Shown piece after piece: positions 8,495 through 18,045 of a stretch of 64,000 nt of DNA. The notes beneath the pieces are model-generated. The model had not been told where the DNA came from. It saw only the letters and a program-made list of their open reading frames with translations, and did not search any database. Source of the stretch: Prevotella sp. (GTDB lineage Bacteria > Bacteroidota > Bacteroidia > Bacteroidales > Bacteroidaceae); NCBI GenBank assembly GCA_017554145.1, contig JAFZIZ010000008.1, positions 1 through 64,000 of the forward strand, read 5' to 3'. Position numbers and translations under genes: made by a program. Each line of letters opens with the position of its first letter. Position 1 is the first letter of the stretch.

Positions 8495-8559
8495 AAAAAT
8501 TTAAAAATTGAAAAATTAAAAATTAAAAATTAAATGGATAATTGAAAATTGATAATTTT
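8495..8559. repeat. Heptad/octad tract (AAAAATT, then TAATTGA)
   Basis: AAAAATT words with spacing 7 or 8 from 8495 to 8531, followed by TAATTGA, AAATTGA, TAATTTT in 7-base register (8539-8559). The tract fills the divergent spacer between wecB and the esterase gene and contains the likely -33 region of the esterase promoter. Confidence 0.7.
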
Positions 8560-8570
8560 TAGTAATTTTG
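8542..8570 (+). promoter_or_regulatory. Bacteroidota promoter for the two-domain esterase
   Basis: -7 element TAATTTTG at 8563-8570 with TTG at 8542-8544, spacing 18. The start codon follows 30 bases after the -7. The -33 element sits in a repeat tract. Confidence 0.6.
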
Positions 8571-8600
8571 CAATCACTTATTACAAAACTATCTACGACA

Positions 8601-9989
8601 ATGAAGAAACTAATGACATTCGCTCTGTTGCTCCTCGCTATGAGTGCGCAGGCGCAGACAGCAAGAAAATTCACCATCAACCTGACTGCCGACAGTGCAG
8701 CCAATATGGTTTGTTTCATTCCTGAGACACCTAACGGAAAAGCCATCGTGGGTATTCCGGGCGGAGGCTACTCCGTATTATCCAACTCGCATGAGGGCTA
8801 TCTGGCTTCCGACTGGCTCAATAAGCAGGGCATTGCCTACTTCGTGGTGAACTACCGTCTGCCAAACGGTGACCGTACCATCCCGATGGGTGATGTGCAG
8901 AAAGGTATCCGCATCGTACGTGACTCCGCTGACGTATGGGGCGTCAATCCCAACGATGTAGGTGTGATGGGATTCTCGGCAGGTGGTCATCTGGCATCTG
9001 TCGTCTCCAACTTCTCCGACTACGACTCCCGTCCTAACTTCACCATTATGTTCTATCCTGTCATCTCGATGGACGAGAAGGTGTCGCACAAATGGTCGTG
9101 CATCAACTTCCTCGGCGAAGAGGGACACAACGATCCTGCACTGGTGAAGGAATATTCTACGCAGAATGCCGTGAAGCGTCATCTGACACCTCCTGCCTGC
9201 ATCATCATGTCGGGCGACGATAATCTGGTACCGCCACTGACCAACGGTCTGGAATACTATAAAGCGATGAGAATGGCTGGTAACGACTGTGCCTTGTTCC
9301 TCTATCCCTCAGGTGGACACGGCTACGGCTTCGGTCCTTGGTTTGCCTACCATAATGAGATGTTGGCCAACCTCGGCAAATGGCTCCAGCAGCTGAAAGC
9401 GCCTAAGAAGGATGCCATCCGCGTGGCCTGCATCGGCAACAGCATCACCGATGGACATGGTATCGACCTGGCTCCACAGCGTGGATATCCTGCCCAGTTG
9501 CAACGGATGTTGGGCAACGACTACTGGGTGAAGAACTTCGGCGTCAGCGCTCGCACGATGTTGAACAAAGGTGATTTCCCCTATATGAACGAGTTGGCGT
9601 GGCGCGATGCGCTGGCCTTCAAACCTGATATCGTAGTCATCAAACTGGGCACCAACGACTCGAAGCCTCAGAACTGGCAGTATGGTAAGGAGTTCAAACA
9701 AGACCTGACGCAGATGATCAAGGCACTGGATCCGAAGAAGACAAAGATATATCTCTGTACACCAATTCCTGCTTTGAAACCCTCATGGGACATCAACGAG
9801 ACGATTATCGCCAACGAGATTATCCCCATCCAGAAGAAGGTGGCTAAGGAATACGGATTGGAAGTGATCGACCTCCATACCCTGTTTGGCGCAGACAGCG
9901 AGAAAATCATGGACGATGGTATTCATCCCAACGACAAAGGTGTACGCAGCATCGCTCAAATTGTTGCCGAGGCAATTAAGAAGAAGTAA
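8601..9989 (+). CDS. Exported two-domain esterase: alpha/beta hydrolase fused to SGNH/GDSL hydrolase
   Basis: 462 aa from the ATG at 8601 (an upstream in-frame ATG at 8568 would lie across the -7 element). Signal peptide MKKLMTFALLLLAMSAQAQ. Residues about 30-265 form an alpha/beta hydrolase of the BD-FAE/acetylxylan-esterase kind with IPGGGYSVLS (oxyanion HGG-like loop), nucleophile in GFSAGGH and a late PSGGHGYG histidine. Residues about 270-460 are an SGNH hydrolase: block I GNSITDG, block III GTNDS, block V DGIHPND. Such dual esterases remove acetyl or other acyl groups from plant polysaccharides. The stop codon lies in a repeat tract. Substrate is inferred. Confidence 0.85.
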   Translation: MKKLMTFALLLLAMSAQAQTARKFTINLTADSAANMVCFIPETPNGKAIVGIPGGGYSVLSNSHEGYLASDWLNKQGIAYFVVNYRLPNGDRTIPMGDVQKGIRIVRDSADVWGVNPNDVGVMGFSAGGHLASVVSNFSDYDSRPNFTIMFYPVISMDEKVSHKWSCINFLGEEGHNDPALVKEYSTQNAVKRHLTPPACIIMSGDDNLVPPLTNGLEYYKAMRMAGNDCALFLYPSGGHGYGFGPWFAYHNEMLANLGKWLQQLKAPKKDAIRVACIGNSITDGHGIDLAPQRGYPAQLQRMLGNDYWVKNFGVSARTMLNKGDFPYMNELAWRDALAFKPDIVVIKLGTNDSKPQNWQYGKEFKQDLTQMIKALDPKKTKIYLCTPIPALKPSWDINETIIANEIIPIQKKVAKEYGLEVIDLHTLFGADSEKIMDDGIHPNDKGVRSIAQIVAEAIKKK

Positions 9990-10057
9990 GAGGTAAGAAT
10001 TAAGAAGTAAGAGGTAAGAAGTAAGAGGTAAGAGGTAAGAAGTAAGAGGTAAGAATA
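9981..10057. repeat. Heptad tract (AAGAAGT / AAGAGGT), 11 units
   Basis: Eleven uninterrupted heptads, all AAGA(A/G)(G/T)(T/A), starting inside the last codons of the esterase gene (Lys-Lys-stop) and running to the terminator. This is the most regular tract in the window. Confidence 0.9.
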
Positions 10058-10090
10058 AGAAAGGCCCACTTTCCAGTGGGCTTTTTCTTT
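10058..10090. terminator. Bidirectional terminator between convergent genes
   Basis: Stem GCCCACT / AGTGGGC (10064-10070 and 10075-10081) with a TTCC loop, A-rich before and T-rich after, so it can serve both the esterase (plus) and the SH3 gene (minus, whose stop is at 10090). Confidence 0.85.
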
Positions 10091-10608
10091 TATTCTACGG
10101 TGACATCTTCTTTTTTGATGAAGAGGTAGTCATGACCAGTCTTTAGGACGTAATAGCCTTCCACCTCATCGGCATCGTATTCGTCGGCTATGATAGTGCC
10201 CTGCTTCACCGTTCCGTATGGAAGGAACTTAGGACCTTCATCAGCATAATTATCTGTATAGAGTGGCGTGTAATACTGCTTGGCAACAAGTTTGGGTTTG
10301 CCATTACCAGAATACCAATTCTGTTCACCCATATATTTATTATACACCCAACCCTCAATACTGTTTTCGACGCGGACCTTACTCCATTTCTCACCGCGTT
10401 CCAACAAGATACCACGACCTAAACCGTGGAAACAGAGCGGTAGTGTAGTAAGCACCTTAGCCTTGCTGGACGGACGCTCACGTACATTCAGAAAACCATC
10501 GTCAGAGGTGGCATAAACCACTGTCAACACCTGCGGAGTGACAGTCTTTTGTGACCATAATGCACCACAGACAAAGAGTGTGGCAAACAAAAACATGATT
10601 CGTTTCAT
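10090..10608 (-). CDS. Exported SH3-domain protein, 172 aa
   Basis: Signal peptide (MKRIMFLFATLFVCGALWS), then an SH3b-like domain at about residues 28-95: VVYATSDDGFLNVRERPSSKAKVLTTL...GLGRG, W.KV.V....GWVYNKYMG. The remainder (YYTPLYTDNYADEG..FLPYGTVKQGTIIAD) looks like a second degenerate SH3-like fold. Bacterial SH3b domains often bind peptidoglycan or mediate contacts in the periplasm. It is 32 bases downstream of the 197-aa membrane protein gene. Confidence 0.7.
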   Translation of the reverse strand: MKRIMFLFATLFVCGALWSQKTVTPQVLTVVYATSDDGFLNVRERPSSKAKVLTTLPLCFHGLGRGILLERGEKWSKVRVENSIEGWVYNKYMGEQNWYSGNGKPKLVAKQYYTPLYTDNYADEGPKFLPYGTVKQGTIIADEYDADEVEGYYVLKTGHDYLFIKKEDVTVE

Positions 10609-10640
10609 AACTGTTTTATTTGGTTAATGATTACTTTCTT

Positions 10641-11234
10641 TTAGCTGAAGACAAACAGCAACGACTCGTAAAACTGAATGATCAAAATATAGAAAAGGAA
10701 TACAGGCGCTGCCCAACGGATGCCATGCAACAGGGCTTCGTAGACATCGCGCAACGACTGGAACGTGCCTGCTATCACACCATAGACAATGCTGGAGACA
10801 CAAAGGGAGAAAGCGAGGACAGGCATCAGGCTGGCTGAGAACGGAGAAGGAAACAGGTCGCCTGTAGCACTCAACAGGACGGCATGAGGGACAGCAGTGA
10901 GCAACAGCATCACGACGACACACGCCACCAACACAGCACCACCCATCCACAATGCACGATGGGCACGATAGGATACACGGGATGCCTGGAAGAGACGGGT
11001 AACACCACAACGGAGAAAACACCCAATAGCTATCGCTGCCAACAACAGACAGGACAGCAAGGGCGTGGACAACATCTCCGCAAAACGCCCCATGAACCAA
11101 CGGAGTCCTTCACTCGACAACATCGAACGCACACCACTGTCAGGAATGGCTGCACTCAGCAACCACGACACCAGCATGAGTATCAGCTGTGCCCCAAACA
11201 GTATGATGGCAATATGTGGAAGAAAGCGTTTCAA
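10641..11234 (-). CDS. Integral membrane protein, 197 aa, TTG start
   Basis: Four to five hydrophobic segments (IAIILFGAQLILMLVSWLL, LLSCLLLAAIAIGCFL, ALWMGGAVLVACVVVMLLLTAV, MPVLAFSLCVSSIVYGVIAG, FLFYILIIQFYESLLFVF). The N-terminus (MKRFLPH...LVSWLL) recalls AbgT-family-like short membrane proteins of Bacteroidales, but I am not certain. The first codon is TTG (complement of CAA at 11232-11234), right at the edge of a repeat tract; the next ATG would remove the first helix. It is the last gene of the kdgK-kdgA-kinase-regulator run. Confidence 0.6.
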   Translation of the reverse strand: MKRFLPHIAIILFGAQLILMLVSWLLSAAIPDSGVRSMLSSEGLRWFMGRFAEMLSTPLLSCLLLAAIAIGCFLRCGVTRLFQASRVSYRAHRALWMGGAVLVACVVVMLLLTAVPHAVLLSATGDLFPSPFSASLMPVLAFSLCVSSIVYGVIAGTFQSLRDVYEALLHGIRWAAPVFLFYILIIQFYESLLFVFS

Positions 11235-11269
11235 CTATTATCTATTAATTATTAACTATTAACTATTCT
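11235..11269. repeat. Heptad tract (CTATTAA), 5 units
   Basis: CTATTAT, CTATTAA, TTATTAA, CTATTAA, CTATTCT. It spans the TAG stop of the response regulator (11263-11265) and reaches to the TTG start codon of the next gene. Confidence 0.8.
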
Positions 11270-11979
11270 ACATCTGGCAACAGATTGTCGATATCGAGGA
11301 TACGCAACTCCAACGCACGTACCACGAGACGGGTGGCATTGACACTCTCGCCATTGGGGAAGAGCTTATGTACCAACTCGTTCTGGCGCTTCTCCAGACT
11401 CTTCACGCCAAAGGGCATTCCACGCAGGTTGGTGATCTGCTCCTTCGTATAACCTAAAGCGAGATGACGGAGGAAACGTTCGTCGTACTCGTCAATCTCA
11501 TAGTTGACAAGGGCTTCCTGACGAATCAGCTGCGAAGAGACAGCATACTTGAAACGCTCTACAATCTTCTTCAAGATAGGCTCGTTGAACACAAGTTGTT
11601 TACCTTCCATCACGGCACGCACATCGGCACGTGTCAGCATCTCACCACTCTTCAGGATAATACCGTCGGCTCCAGCATCCAGCACATCAACCCATAGTTT
11701 CTCATTCAGTATCTCACCAGTAAAGATGAGCACCTTCACCTGCGGATAAGACTCCTTGGTCTGACGACAAATCTCCACGCCAATGGTAGTAGAGCCACCC
11801 AAACCGAGGTCGAGCAATACGAGGTCGGGCAACTGTTGTTTAATGAGTTTCCAGTAGGCCGTCTCATTGCTTGCTGTCCCAATAATCTCCGCCTCTGGGA
11901 TGTCATGACGGACGATACCCTCCGTACCTTTCAGCTCCAGGGGTACATCCTCTACAATAATCAGTTTAAAGTTTTCCAT
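11263..11979 (-). CDS. Response regulator with C-terminal helix-turn-helix
   Basis: 238 aa. Receiver domain at residues 1-125: acidic pair in IVEDVP, phospho-acceptor Asp in PDLVLLDLGLGG, conserved Thr/Lys positions in IFTGE and LKSGEML. The C-terminal region (about 165-225) has LRHLALGYTKEQITNLRGMP and a recognition-helix-like SLEKRQNELVHKLF, a NarL/LuxR-like output domain seen in Bacteroidales regulators. Its ATG overlaps the end of the sensor kinase by 14 bases, so the two are surely co-translated partners. Confidence 0.85.
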   Translation of the reverse strand: MENFKLIIVEDVPLELKGTEGIVRHDIPEAEIIGTASNETAYWKLIKQQLPDLVLLDLGLGGSTTIGVEICRQTKESYPQVKVLIFTGEILNEKLWVDVLDAGADGIILKSGEMLTRADVRAVMEGKQLVFNEPILKKIVERFKYAVSSQLIRQEALVNYEIDEYDERFLRHLALGYTKEQITNLRGMPFGVKSLEKRQNELVHKLFPNGESVNATRLVVRALELRILDIDNLLPDVE

Positions 11980-14900
11980 ATCTTGGTAATGTTAGTTTTA
12001 TATTGGTAATGCCGTCTGTTACTTCTGCCCAGATACCACAACCACGACGATTGGTGGCTTCACCATGATCACGTACGATTTGTCGGCAGAGCAGATAGAC
12101 GATATGATCCTTCTGAGGAGTAAAGAGTCGGGCTGCTTCCTCGTCAGAGAGATGGAGGTCGTCACGACGAACGGTAAACAGGAGATACTGGGCATCCTTC
12201 GGCTCTACAGTCACTTCTCCCTTCAACAACTCGAAAAGATAGCGCAGCATATTCTCGTCGCCCAAGACGATGGCGCCATACAGAGCAACAGGTTTCAGAT
12301 GTAGCTGCGCGCGTTCCACCTGACGGGTGGCCTGCTCGCTGAGAATACCATACAACTCACGATAGTAGTCGGCCACCTCACTCATCGACTGGATATCACC
12401 TCCATCAGCCAACTGACGGATACGGCTGGGATAATACATCGTCTCGTGTTTCAAGGTCGACAGACAGTTGTCGAGCACGGCATTCGCCACATGCAGATTA
12501 CTGTCTTCCAGTTCTGCGCGACGCAGCTCATCCTCTGCCAGTTCGAGATTCGTCTGCTGCATACTCTCACGACGGAACCGGTTGTAGAGGCGATGGCGAT
12601 AGTAGAGCATATAATAAGCTGGCAGGATGAAGAGCAGTATCAGTATCAGCAGGATGACGGCAATGCGTTTGTTCGATTGCGACTGCTGCATCATACGACA
12701 ATAGTCAGCAAGGGTATTATCCGCAGAGAGCTCCTTGAAGAGTTGGGTATATACCTTATTATTATAAGCATACAGTTCCCACTCGTGAAGGGCTAGAGCA
12801 GCCACCGCACACTCGTTGCGCATATCGAGAATAATCTGGTAGTTGGTAGCGACACTATCGTGCAACCATTGTATCTCTGGAGCCAGCAAGGCAGACTCTC
12901 CCTGACGATGCATCAACAGATGTCCCTTAGGACGCTGCGACAGATACTGGGCATTCAGGTATTTCCTGCAAGAATCGGCAAACTCCAAAGTACGGGCATA
13001 GGTACCGTTGACATTGGAGAAGTAGGCCGAGTCGGCATAGATATGTGCCAAGTCGATGGGTGATGGGTGATGGGTGGTAGGTGATGGGCCATTAGCGGTT
13101 AGCGATTGGCGGTTAGCGGTTAGCGGTTGAGCAAATAGCCAACACCCAACACCTATCACCAAACACCTTACAATACCCTTGGGCAAACGGAAATAGAAGC
13201 GACTGCCCCTACCCTCCTGACTCTCGGCAGCCAACTGGCAGACGCTGAATATCTGACTGATCTTACGATATTTCTCGATGATACCCTTGCAGTTCATCAA
13301 ACCGAAGCCGTGAGAGCCCTGCGACTTGTCGTTGATGGTCTTATGGTCGAAGACATGGGCGAGCTCATCCTCACTCATTCCCTTACCTGTATCCGTCACA
13401 GAGAGTTCTACGTAATCCTCCTTCTCTTCGGCAGCGATATCCACCCTACCTCCTTGCTCCGTGAACTTACGCGCATTATCAGCAAGGGTATTAAGCATGA
13501 AGAGCGTCAACACACGATCGGCCTTCACCACCGTCTCTGTAGGATGAACGTCCAATTCTACTCCCTTCATGTGGAAGCTCGTACGACCTCTGCCCAGAAT
13601 CTCAAACAACGGTTGGATGGGGAAACTCTCGATATGCAGGCTCAGTTCTCCCTGACGCAACTGAATCCATTGCGTAAGAACGTCGTTCTGTTCGTTGATA
13701 TTATCCGTGAGTTCGCGGATATAGTCTAAGCGCTCGGAGTTTTCAGCATTTTCTGAATCATCGGAGTTTTCGGAGATTTTCTTCACCTCATGAAGGATAC
13801 GGTCTATCAATGGGGTGATACCCAATACCAACGATACCTTCGCACGCTGTTCCAAATGACGGCGTTCATTCTTCTCTACACTCAACTGAGCCACATTAAC
13901 CTCTTCGGCTTTCTGCTCCAACAGGTCGTCATACTGGCTGTTTTGTTTCTCACGCTGATGCAGACGGTTGAAGAGCCACAACAGGAAGAGCAACAAGAGG
14001 ATGGCTACCACCACAGCACCAATCATCCAGTTGAGCTGGGTAGCCGTCTGGTCGTACATCGCCGCACGAGCCTCTAACTCCCTGTCCTGACGAGTCTGCT
14101 CCTGTAGGTCGATATAGCTATTACGATTAAGGTCACTGTTTCGTTTATCGTTGACGGCAGCATAGGCCACACTCATCTGTTCACGGATACTAGCCACCAG
14201 ATCAGGAGCCTGGTTGATGCGCTTGTCTTCCAACGCATGGTGCAGATATTCCAAAGCCATCTGGTCATCGTCTATCGCATGATAACAGGATGCCAACGTA
14301 CGATAGGCACCTGCAATCTGATAGACATCACCATACGCCTTGAAACCCTCCAATGCCTCTTGTGCCAAATCCACATCTCCCAGATGGTCGGCCAACGCCT
14401 CCTTCGCATTCGCCTCGAAATAAGGATAATCATGACGCTCGGAGATTCCCAGACAACGATCCAGGAAGTCTATCTCTTCCTTGAAGATATCCTCCGAACT
14501 GCCTTCGGTAATGATGCCACCAGCACCTACATTATACAGATAGTTCAGATATTGGGCTGTGTCTCGTCGCATCTCGTCGAGATTAATATCCTGCAGGGCT
14601 TCTATCGACTGGCGTTCAAGACCTACATAATAATAGTAGGCAGAATTGACGATGGCGAGTTCACTCTCAGCATAGATCAGTCGTCGACGCATCCGTTCAG
14701 GTAAGTCGGCACGTTCCTCATTGATGCGTTTACGACACTCATAGGCCCGTTCACGATGCTCATAGAACTCCCTATTCTTAGAGCGACGCTGACAAAGACG
14801 CATCTGCTGAACTTCTGCAACGAAAAGCTCTATCTGATTATCAGTCAACGATATGGCTTCTATCAGTTGCTTATCAGCACGGTCGTAATCCATCCGTACC

Positions 14901-15121
14901 ATACTGACAAAAGCCATATTGTTGAGCGCCTCTGCTTTACCGTCGTTATAGTTAGCCGATTGGTTGAGTGCCTGCTGCGCATAATAGGCAGTAGAATCAA
15001 CATTTCGATAATGGTAGGAATAGGAAAGAGAATTCAGCTTGTCCACCGCATCCTTATTCGTCGGTGAACAAGCTGAGATTAAAATAACTACTGAAAGATT
15101 AAGAACGTGCTTTAGCCACAT
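11966..15121 (-). CDS. Hybrid-architecture sensor histidine kinase (DUF5112/DUF5113 type)
   Basis: 1051 aa. N-terminal lipoprotein-like signal ([10 protein letters not shown]) and a TPR-like sensor region to about 355 (DUF5112 type), transmembrane helix near 362-385, coiled coil, then a kinase core: a dimerisation-like stretch ([23 protein letters not shown]) and HATPase motifs [24 protein letters not shown] and [10 protein letters not shown]. Residues about 650-689 are encoded by a long heptad tract. After it comes a second sensor-like region (DUF5113 type: [11 protein letters not shown]...ADSCRKYLN) with a helix near 817-838 ([20 protein letters not shown]). The phospho-acceptor His is not obvious. 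It overlaps kdgA by 23 bases at its start, which ties it to uronate catabolism, although its ligand is unknown. Confidence 0.85.
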   Translation of the reverse strand: MWLKHVLNLSVVILISACSPTNKDAVDKLNSLSYSYHYRNVDSTAYYAQQALNQSANYNDGKAEALNNMAFVSMVRMDYDRADKQLIEAISLTDNQIELFVAEVQQMRLCQRRSKNREFYEHRERAYECRKRINEERADLPERMRRRLIYAESELAIVNSAYYYYVGLERQSIEALQDINLDEMRRDTAQYLNYLYNVGAGGIITEGSSEDIFKEEIDFLDRCLGISERHDYPYFEANAKEALADHLGDVDLAQEALEGFKAYGDVYQIAGAYRTLASCYHAIDDDQMALEYLHHALEDKRINQAPDLVASIREQMSVAYAAVNDKRNSDLNRNSYIDLQEQTRQDRELEARAAMYDQTATQLNWMIGAVVVAILLLLFLLWLFNRLHQREKQNSQYDDLLEQKAEEVNVAQLSVEKNERRHLEQRAKVSLVLGITPLIDRILHEVKKISENSDDSENAENSERLDYIRELTDNINEQNDVLTQWIQLRQGELSLHIESFPIQPLFEILGRGRTSFHMKGVELDVHPTETVVKADRVLTLFMLNTLADNARKFTEQGGRVDIAAEEKEDYVELSVTDTGKGMSEDELAHVFDHKTINDKSQGSHGFGLMNCKGIIEKYRKISQIFSVCQLAAESQEGRGSRFYFRLPKGIVRCLVIGVGCWLFAQPLTANRQSLTANGPSPTTHHPSPIDLAHIYADSAYFSNVNGTYARTLEFADSCRKYLNAQYLSQRPKGHLLMHRQGESALLAPEIQWLHDSVATNYQIILDMRNECAVAALALHEWELYAYNNKVYTQLFKELSADNTLADYCRMMQQSQSNKRIAVILLILILLFILPAYYMLYYRHRLYNRFRRESMQQTNLELAEDELRRAELEDSNLHVANAVLDNCLSTLKHETMYYPSRIRQLADGGDIQSMSEVADYYRELYGILSEQATRQVERAQLHLKPVALYGAIVLGDENMLRYLFELLKGEVTVEPKDAQYLLFTVRRDDLHLSDEEAARLFTPQKDHIVYLLCRQIVRDHGEATNRRGCGIWAEVTDGITNIKLTLPRYGKL
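13055..13173. repeat. Long heptad tract inside the sensor kinase, 17 units
   Basis: Seventeen successive heptads in register: GATGGGT x3, GGTAGGT, GATGGGC, CATTAGC, GGTTAGC, GATTGGC, GGTTAGC x2, GGTTGAG, CAAATAG, CCAACAC x2, CTATCAC, CAAACAC, CTTACAA. The word changes along the tract but the period does not. 119 bases, read through in frame. Confidence 0.8.
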
Positions 15122-15767
15122 AACCGAGTGCCTCCTTACACTTATCGGTCACATACTGCCAATCGCCTGCTTTTACCTTATCAGAGGGGAAGAGCTTGGA
15201 ACCCATACCAACACAATAGGCACCGGCCTTGAACCAACTCTTCAGATTCTCCTCTTCAGGAGCTACACCACCAGTCACCATAATCTTTGACCAAGGCATG
15301 GGAGCTTTCAGACCTTTAATCATGTTAGGTCCAACAACATCACCAGGGAATACCTTCGTTAGGTCGCATCCTAACTCCTGAGCCTTACCAATCTCACTGA
15401 CAGTCATACAACCCGGGCAGTAAGGAATCAAACGACGATTGCAAACGGGGGCAATATCAGGATTGAACAACGGACCTACCACGAAGCAGGCTCCTAACTG
15501 GATATACATAGCGGCTGTGGGAGCATCGACTACTGAACCAATACCAAGCGCCAACTCAGGACACTCTTTATCTGCCCACTTCACCAGTTCGCCAAATACC
15601 TCTTGAGCAAAGTCACCACGATTGGTAAACTCAAAGGCGCGAACGCCACCCTCGTAACAGGCTTTCACTACGTTCTTACAGGTCTCAAGATCCTTATGAT
15701 AGAAGACGGGCACCATTCCAGTGTCACCAATCTTCTTTAATACTGCGATTTTATCAAACTTTGCCAT
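15099..15767 (-). CDS. kdgA: KDPG / 4-hydroxy-2-oxoglutarate aldolase
   Basis: 222 aa. Class I aldolase splitting 2-keto-3-deoxy-6-phosphogluconate into pyruvate and glyceraldehyde 3-phosphate, the last step of uronate breakdown. Seen: [25 protein letters not shown] with the catalytic Glu, [33 protein letters not shown], and [16 protein letters not shown] where the Schiff-base Lys would be expected (the family has PG..TP.E); here the Lys near the family position is not plain, so the active-site Lys should be aligned. Followed by [20 protein letters not shown] phosphate-binding loop. It lies 42 bases after kdgK. Confidence 0.85.
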   Translation of the reverse strand: MAKFDKIAVLKKIGDTGMVPVFYHKDLETCKNVVKACYEGGVRAFEFTNRGDFAQEVFGELVKWADKECPELALGIGSVVDAPTAAMYIQLGACFVVGPLFNPDIAPVCNRRLIPYCPGCMTVSEIGKAQELGCDLTKVFPGDVVGPNMIKGLKAPMPWSKIMVTGGVAPEEENLKSWFKAGAYCVGMGSKLFPSDKVKAGDWQYVTDKCKEALGYVAKARS

Positions 15768-15809
15768 TTATCTAATATTTCGATATTATGGTATAACGTT
15801 ATAACAAAG

Positions 15810-16832
15810 TTATCTTTGTACTCGACCATTGGCGCTGCCACCAGCAAGCGCCTCTACCTCATCAATGCTTACCTGATTGAAGTCACCATTAATGGTATGC
15901 TTCAATGCAGAAGCAGCAACAGCGAACTCGAGGGCCTCGCCCTGTGTAGCCTTCGTCAGCAAACCGTGAATCAGCCCACCAGAGAATGAGTCGCCACCAC
16001 CTACACGGTCAATAATCGGGTTAATCTCATAGCGTTTTGACTGATAGAACTCCTTACCGTCATAGATGAGAGCCTTCCAACCATTATAAGTAGCGCTGTA
16101 ACTCTCGCGTAGCGTAGAAACCACATACTTGAAACCAAACTCCTGCATCATCTGCTTGAAGATTCCCTCATAGCCGGCAGCATCCGTCTGTCCGCCCTCA
16201 ACATCAGCATCAGGCTTGAAACCGAGACAGAGTTCTGCATCCTCTTCATTACCAATACATACATCGACATATTTCATAAGCGGACGCATCACGCTGATAG
16301 CCTTCTCTGAGGTCCATAACTTTTTACGGAAGTTCAAATCGACACTGACAGTAACTCCATGACGCTTAGCAGCCTCACAAGCCAAACGAGTCAATTCGGC
16401 AGCCTTATCAGAAATAGCAGGTGTGATACCTGACCAGTGGAACCACTGAGCACCCTTCATGATCTTGTCAAAATCGAAATCAGAAGGATTAGCCTCTGCA
16501 ATAGCAGAATGAGCACGATCGTAAATCACTTTCGAAGGACGCATAGAAGCGCCTGTCTCTGCATAATACAAACCAATACGGTCACCTCCACGGGAAATAT
16601 ATTGCGTATTCACTCCAAAGCGACGCAAAGCATTAACAGCAATCTGTCCGATTTCATGTTTCGGCAGTTTTGTGACGTAATATGCCTCATGACCATAGTT
16701 AGCCAAAGAGACAGCCACATTAGCCTCACCACCACCAGGGATGATGCGAAATGATTCACTCTGAATAAAACGGTCGTTGCCGTTAGGAGAAAGGCGTAGC
16801 ATAATCTCGCCCAATGTAACAATCTTAGCCAT
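15810..16832 (-). CDS. kdgK: 2-keto-3-deoxygluconate kinase (PfkB family)
   Basis: 340 aa. Phosphorylates KDG to KDPG. PfkB-family hallmarks: N-terminal GEIMLRLSPNG and the GGGEANVAVSLANYG sugar-binding segment, and the C-terminal ATP/anion-hole motif DRVGGGDSFSGGLIHG, where the usual GAGD reads GGGD and the Asp is the base. It is first in a minus-strand run with kdgA, the sensor kinase and the regulator, and diverges from the LacI regulator gene. Confidence 0.88.
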   Translation of the reverse strand: MAKIVTLGEIMLRLSPNGNDRFIQSESFRIIPGGGEANVAVSLANYGHEAYYVTKLPKHEIGQIAVNALRRFGVNTQYISRGGDRIGLYYAETGASMRPSKVIYDRAHSAIAEANPSDFDFDKIMKGAQWFHWSGITPAISDKAAELTRLACEAAKRHGVTVSVDLNFRKKLWTSEKAISVMRPLMKYVDVCIGNEEDAELCLGFKPDADVEGGQTDAAGYEGIFKQMMQEFGFKYVVSTLRESYSATYNGWKALIYDGKEFYQSKRYEINPIIDRVGGGDSFSGGLIHGLLTKATQGEALEFAVAASALKHTINGDFNQVSIDEVEALAGGSANGRVQR

Positions 16833-16861
16833 ATATTTTTGTCTTGATTAATTTCCGCAGG

Positions 16862-16869
16862 CAAAGATA
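16862..16869 (-). promoter_or_regulatory. -7 element for kdgK
   Basis: CAAAGATA on the plus strand, i.e. TATCTTTG on the minus strand, 30 bases upstream of the kdgK start. No convincing TTG at the usual distance. Confidence 0.55.
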
Positions 16870-16932
16870 GCATAAAAAAGCCAAACACCAAAATAATATA
16901 TGAATATTCTTCGAAGTCTCATTTTTTTTATA

Positions 16933-16940
16933 TACCTTTG
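16933..16940 (+). promoter_or_regulatory. -7 element for the LacI regulator
   Basis: TACCTTTG ends 22 bases before the chosen ATG at 16963, which is why the upstream in-frame ATG at 16900 is rejected as start. Confidence 0.6.
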
Positions 16941-16962
16941 CCGCATATTTAAAGAGAACAAC

Positions 16963-18033
16963 ATGGAAATTGGTAAAATTAGAATCAAGGATATCGCAGA
17001 ACGTGCCGGAGTGAGTGTCGGTACTGTCGACCGTGTATTGCACAAACGCCCAAACGTATCAAAGAGTGCATTGGAAAAGGTAGAAAAGGCTCTGAAAGAG
17101 ATGGACTACAAACCTAATATGTATGCCTCTGCTCTCGCCTACAACAAGTCGTACACTTTCTATTGTATCATTCCCAAACATGAGTCGGAAGCTTATTGGG
17201 AAGAAGTGGAGGAAGGTGTGATTGCTGCTTGTGAACTCCGTCGCGACTTCCGGATCAGCCAGAAAATGATGTACTATAACCGCTTCTCTGCAGAGACGTT
17301 CTCCAAAGTGACCAACGAGTGTCTGAAACAGAATCCCGATGGTGTGATCATCGTTCCCTCAAAACTGGATGTAACCCGTAAGTTCACTGACCAATTACAC
17401 GAACAGGGAATCCCTTTCATCCTGCTCGACTCTTACATGCCAGATCTGAAACCTCTGTCATTCTTCGGACAAGACTCATTCTCCAGTGGCTATTTTGCTG
17501 CACGTATGTTGATGATGCTTGCACCTCATGAGACGGAAATCATGCTGATGAAGCAGATGCGTAACGGTAATGTGGCCTCAAAACAACAGGAAAATCGTGA
17601 AACGGGCTTCCGCCATTATATGCACGACCACTTCCCCGATGTGGTTATCAATGAGGTCAACCTTTCGTTGGATGAAAAACGAGAAAACTATGACGGCATC
17701 CTCGATAAGTTCTTCAGCACTCATCCACAGACCCACCACTGTATCGCTTTCAACTCGAAAGCACATATCGTGGGGGAATACCTATTGCGTAGTAATCGTA
17801 GGAACATCCAGATTATGGGCTATGACATGGTACCGAAGAATGTAGAATGCGTGCGTCAAGGCAGTATATCATTCCTTATCGCCCAACATGGTTATATGCA
17901 GGGATACTCGTGTATCGAGACATTATTCAATGCTATCGTATTGAAGAAAGAAGTTGATCCTGTCAACTACATGCCTATCGAGTTGTTAACCAAAGAGAAT
18001 ATCAATTTCTATCGCCGTAAGAATATCGGATAG
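16963..18033 (+). CDS. LacI-family transcriptional regulator
   Basis: 356 aa. Helix-turn-helix at residues 6-30 (IRIKDIAERAGVSVGTVDRV) with the hinge motif NVSKSALEKVEKAL...YKPN. The rest is a periplasmic-binding-protein-like sensor domain (FYCIIPKHESEAYWEEVEEG, DGVIIVPSKLD, FILLDSYMPDLKPLSFFGQDS, IQIMGYDMVPKN). It starts from its own promoter facing kdgK and is followed 12 bases later by the altronate dehydratase gene, so it probably controls this uronate cluster with a sugar acid as effector. Confidence 0.88.
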   Translation: MEIGKIRIKDIAERAGVSVGTVDRVLHKRPNVSKSALEKVEKALKEMDYKPNMYASALAYNKSYTFYCIIPKHESEAYWEEVEEGVIAACELRRDFRISQKMMYYNRFSAETFSKVTNECLKQNPDGVIIVPSKLDVTRKFTDQLHEQGIPFILLDSYMPDLKPLSFFGQDSFSSGYFAARMLMMLAPHETEIMLMKQMRNGNVASKQQENRETGFRHYMHDHFPDVVINEVNLSLDEKRENYDGILDKFFSTHPQTHHCIAFNSKAHIVGEYLLRSNRRNIQIMGYDMVPKNVECVRQGSISFLIAQHGYMQGYSCIETLFNAIVLKKEVDPVNYMPIELLTKENINFYRRKNIG

Positions 18034-18045
18034 GACGAAGGGACT

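Noticed and set aside
8568..8600. Earlier in-frame ATG of the esterase
   Set aside because: It overlaps the -7 element at 8563-8570, so it would not be in the transcript.
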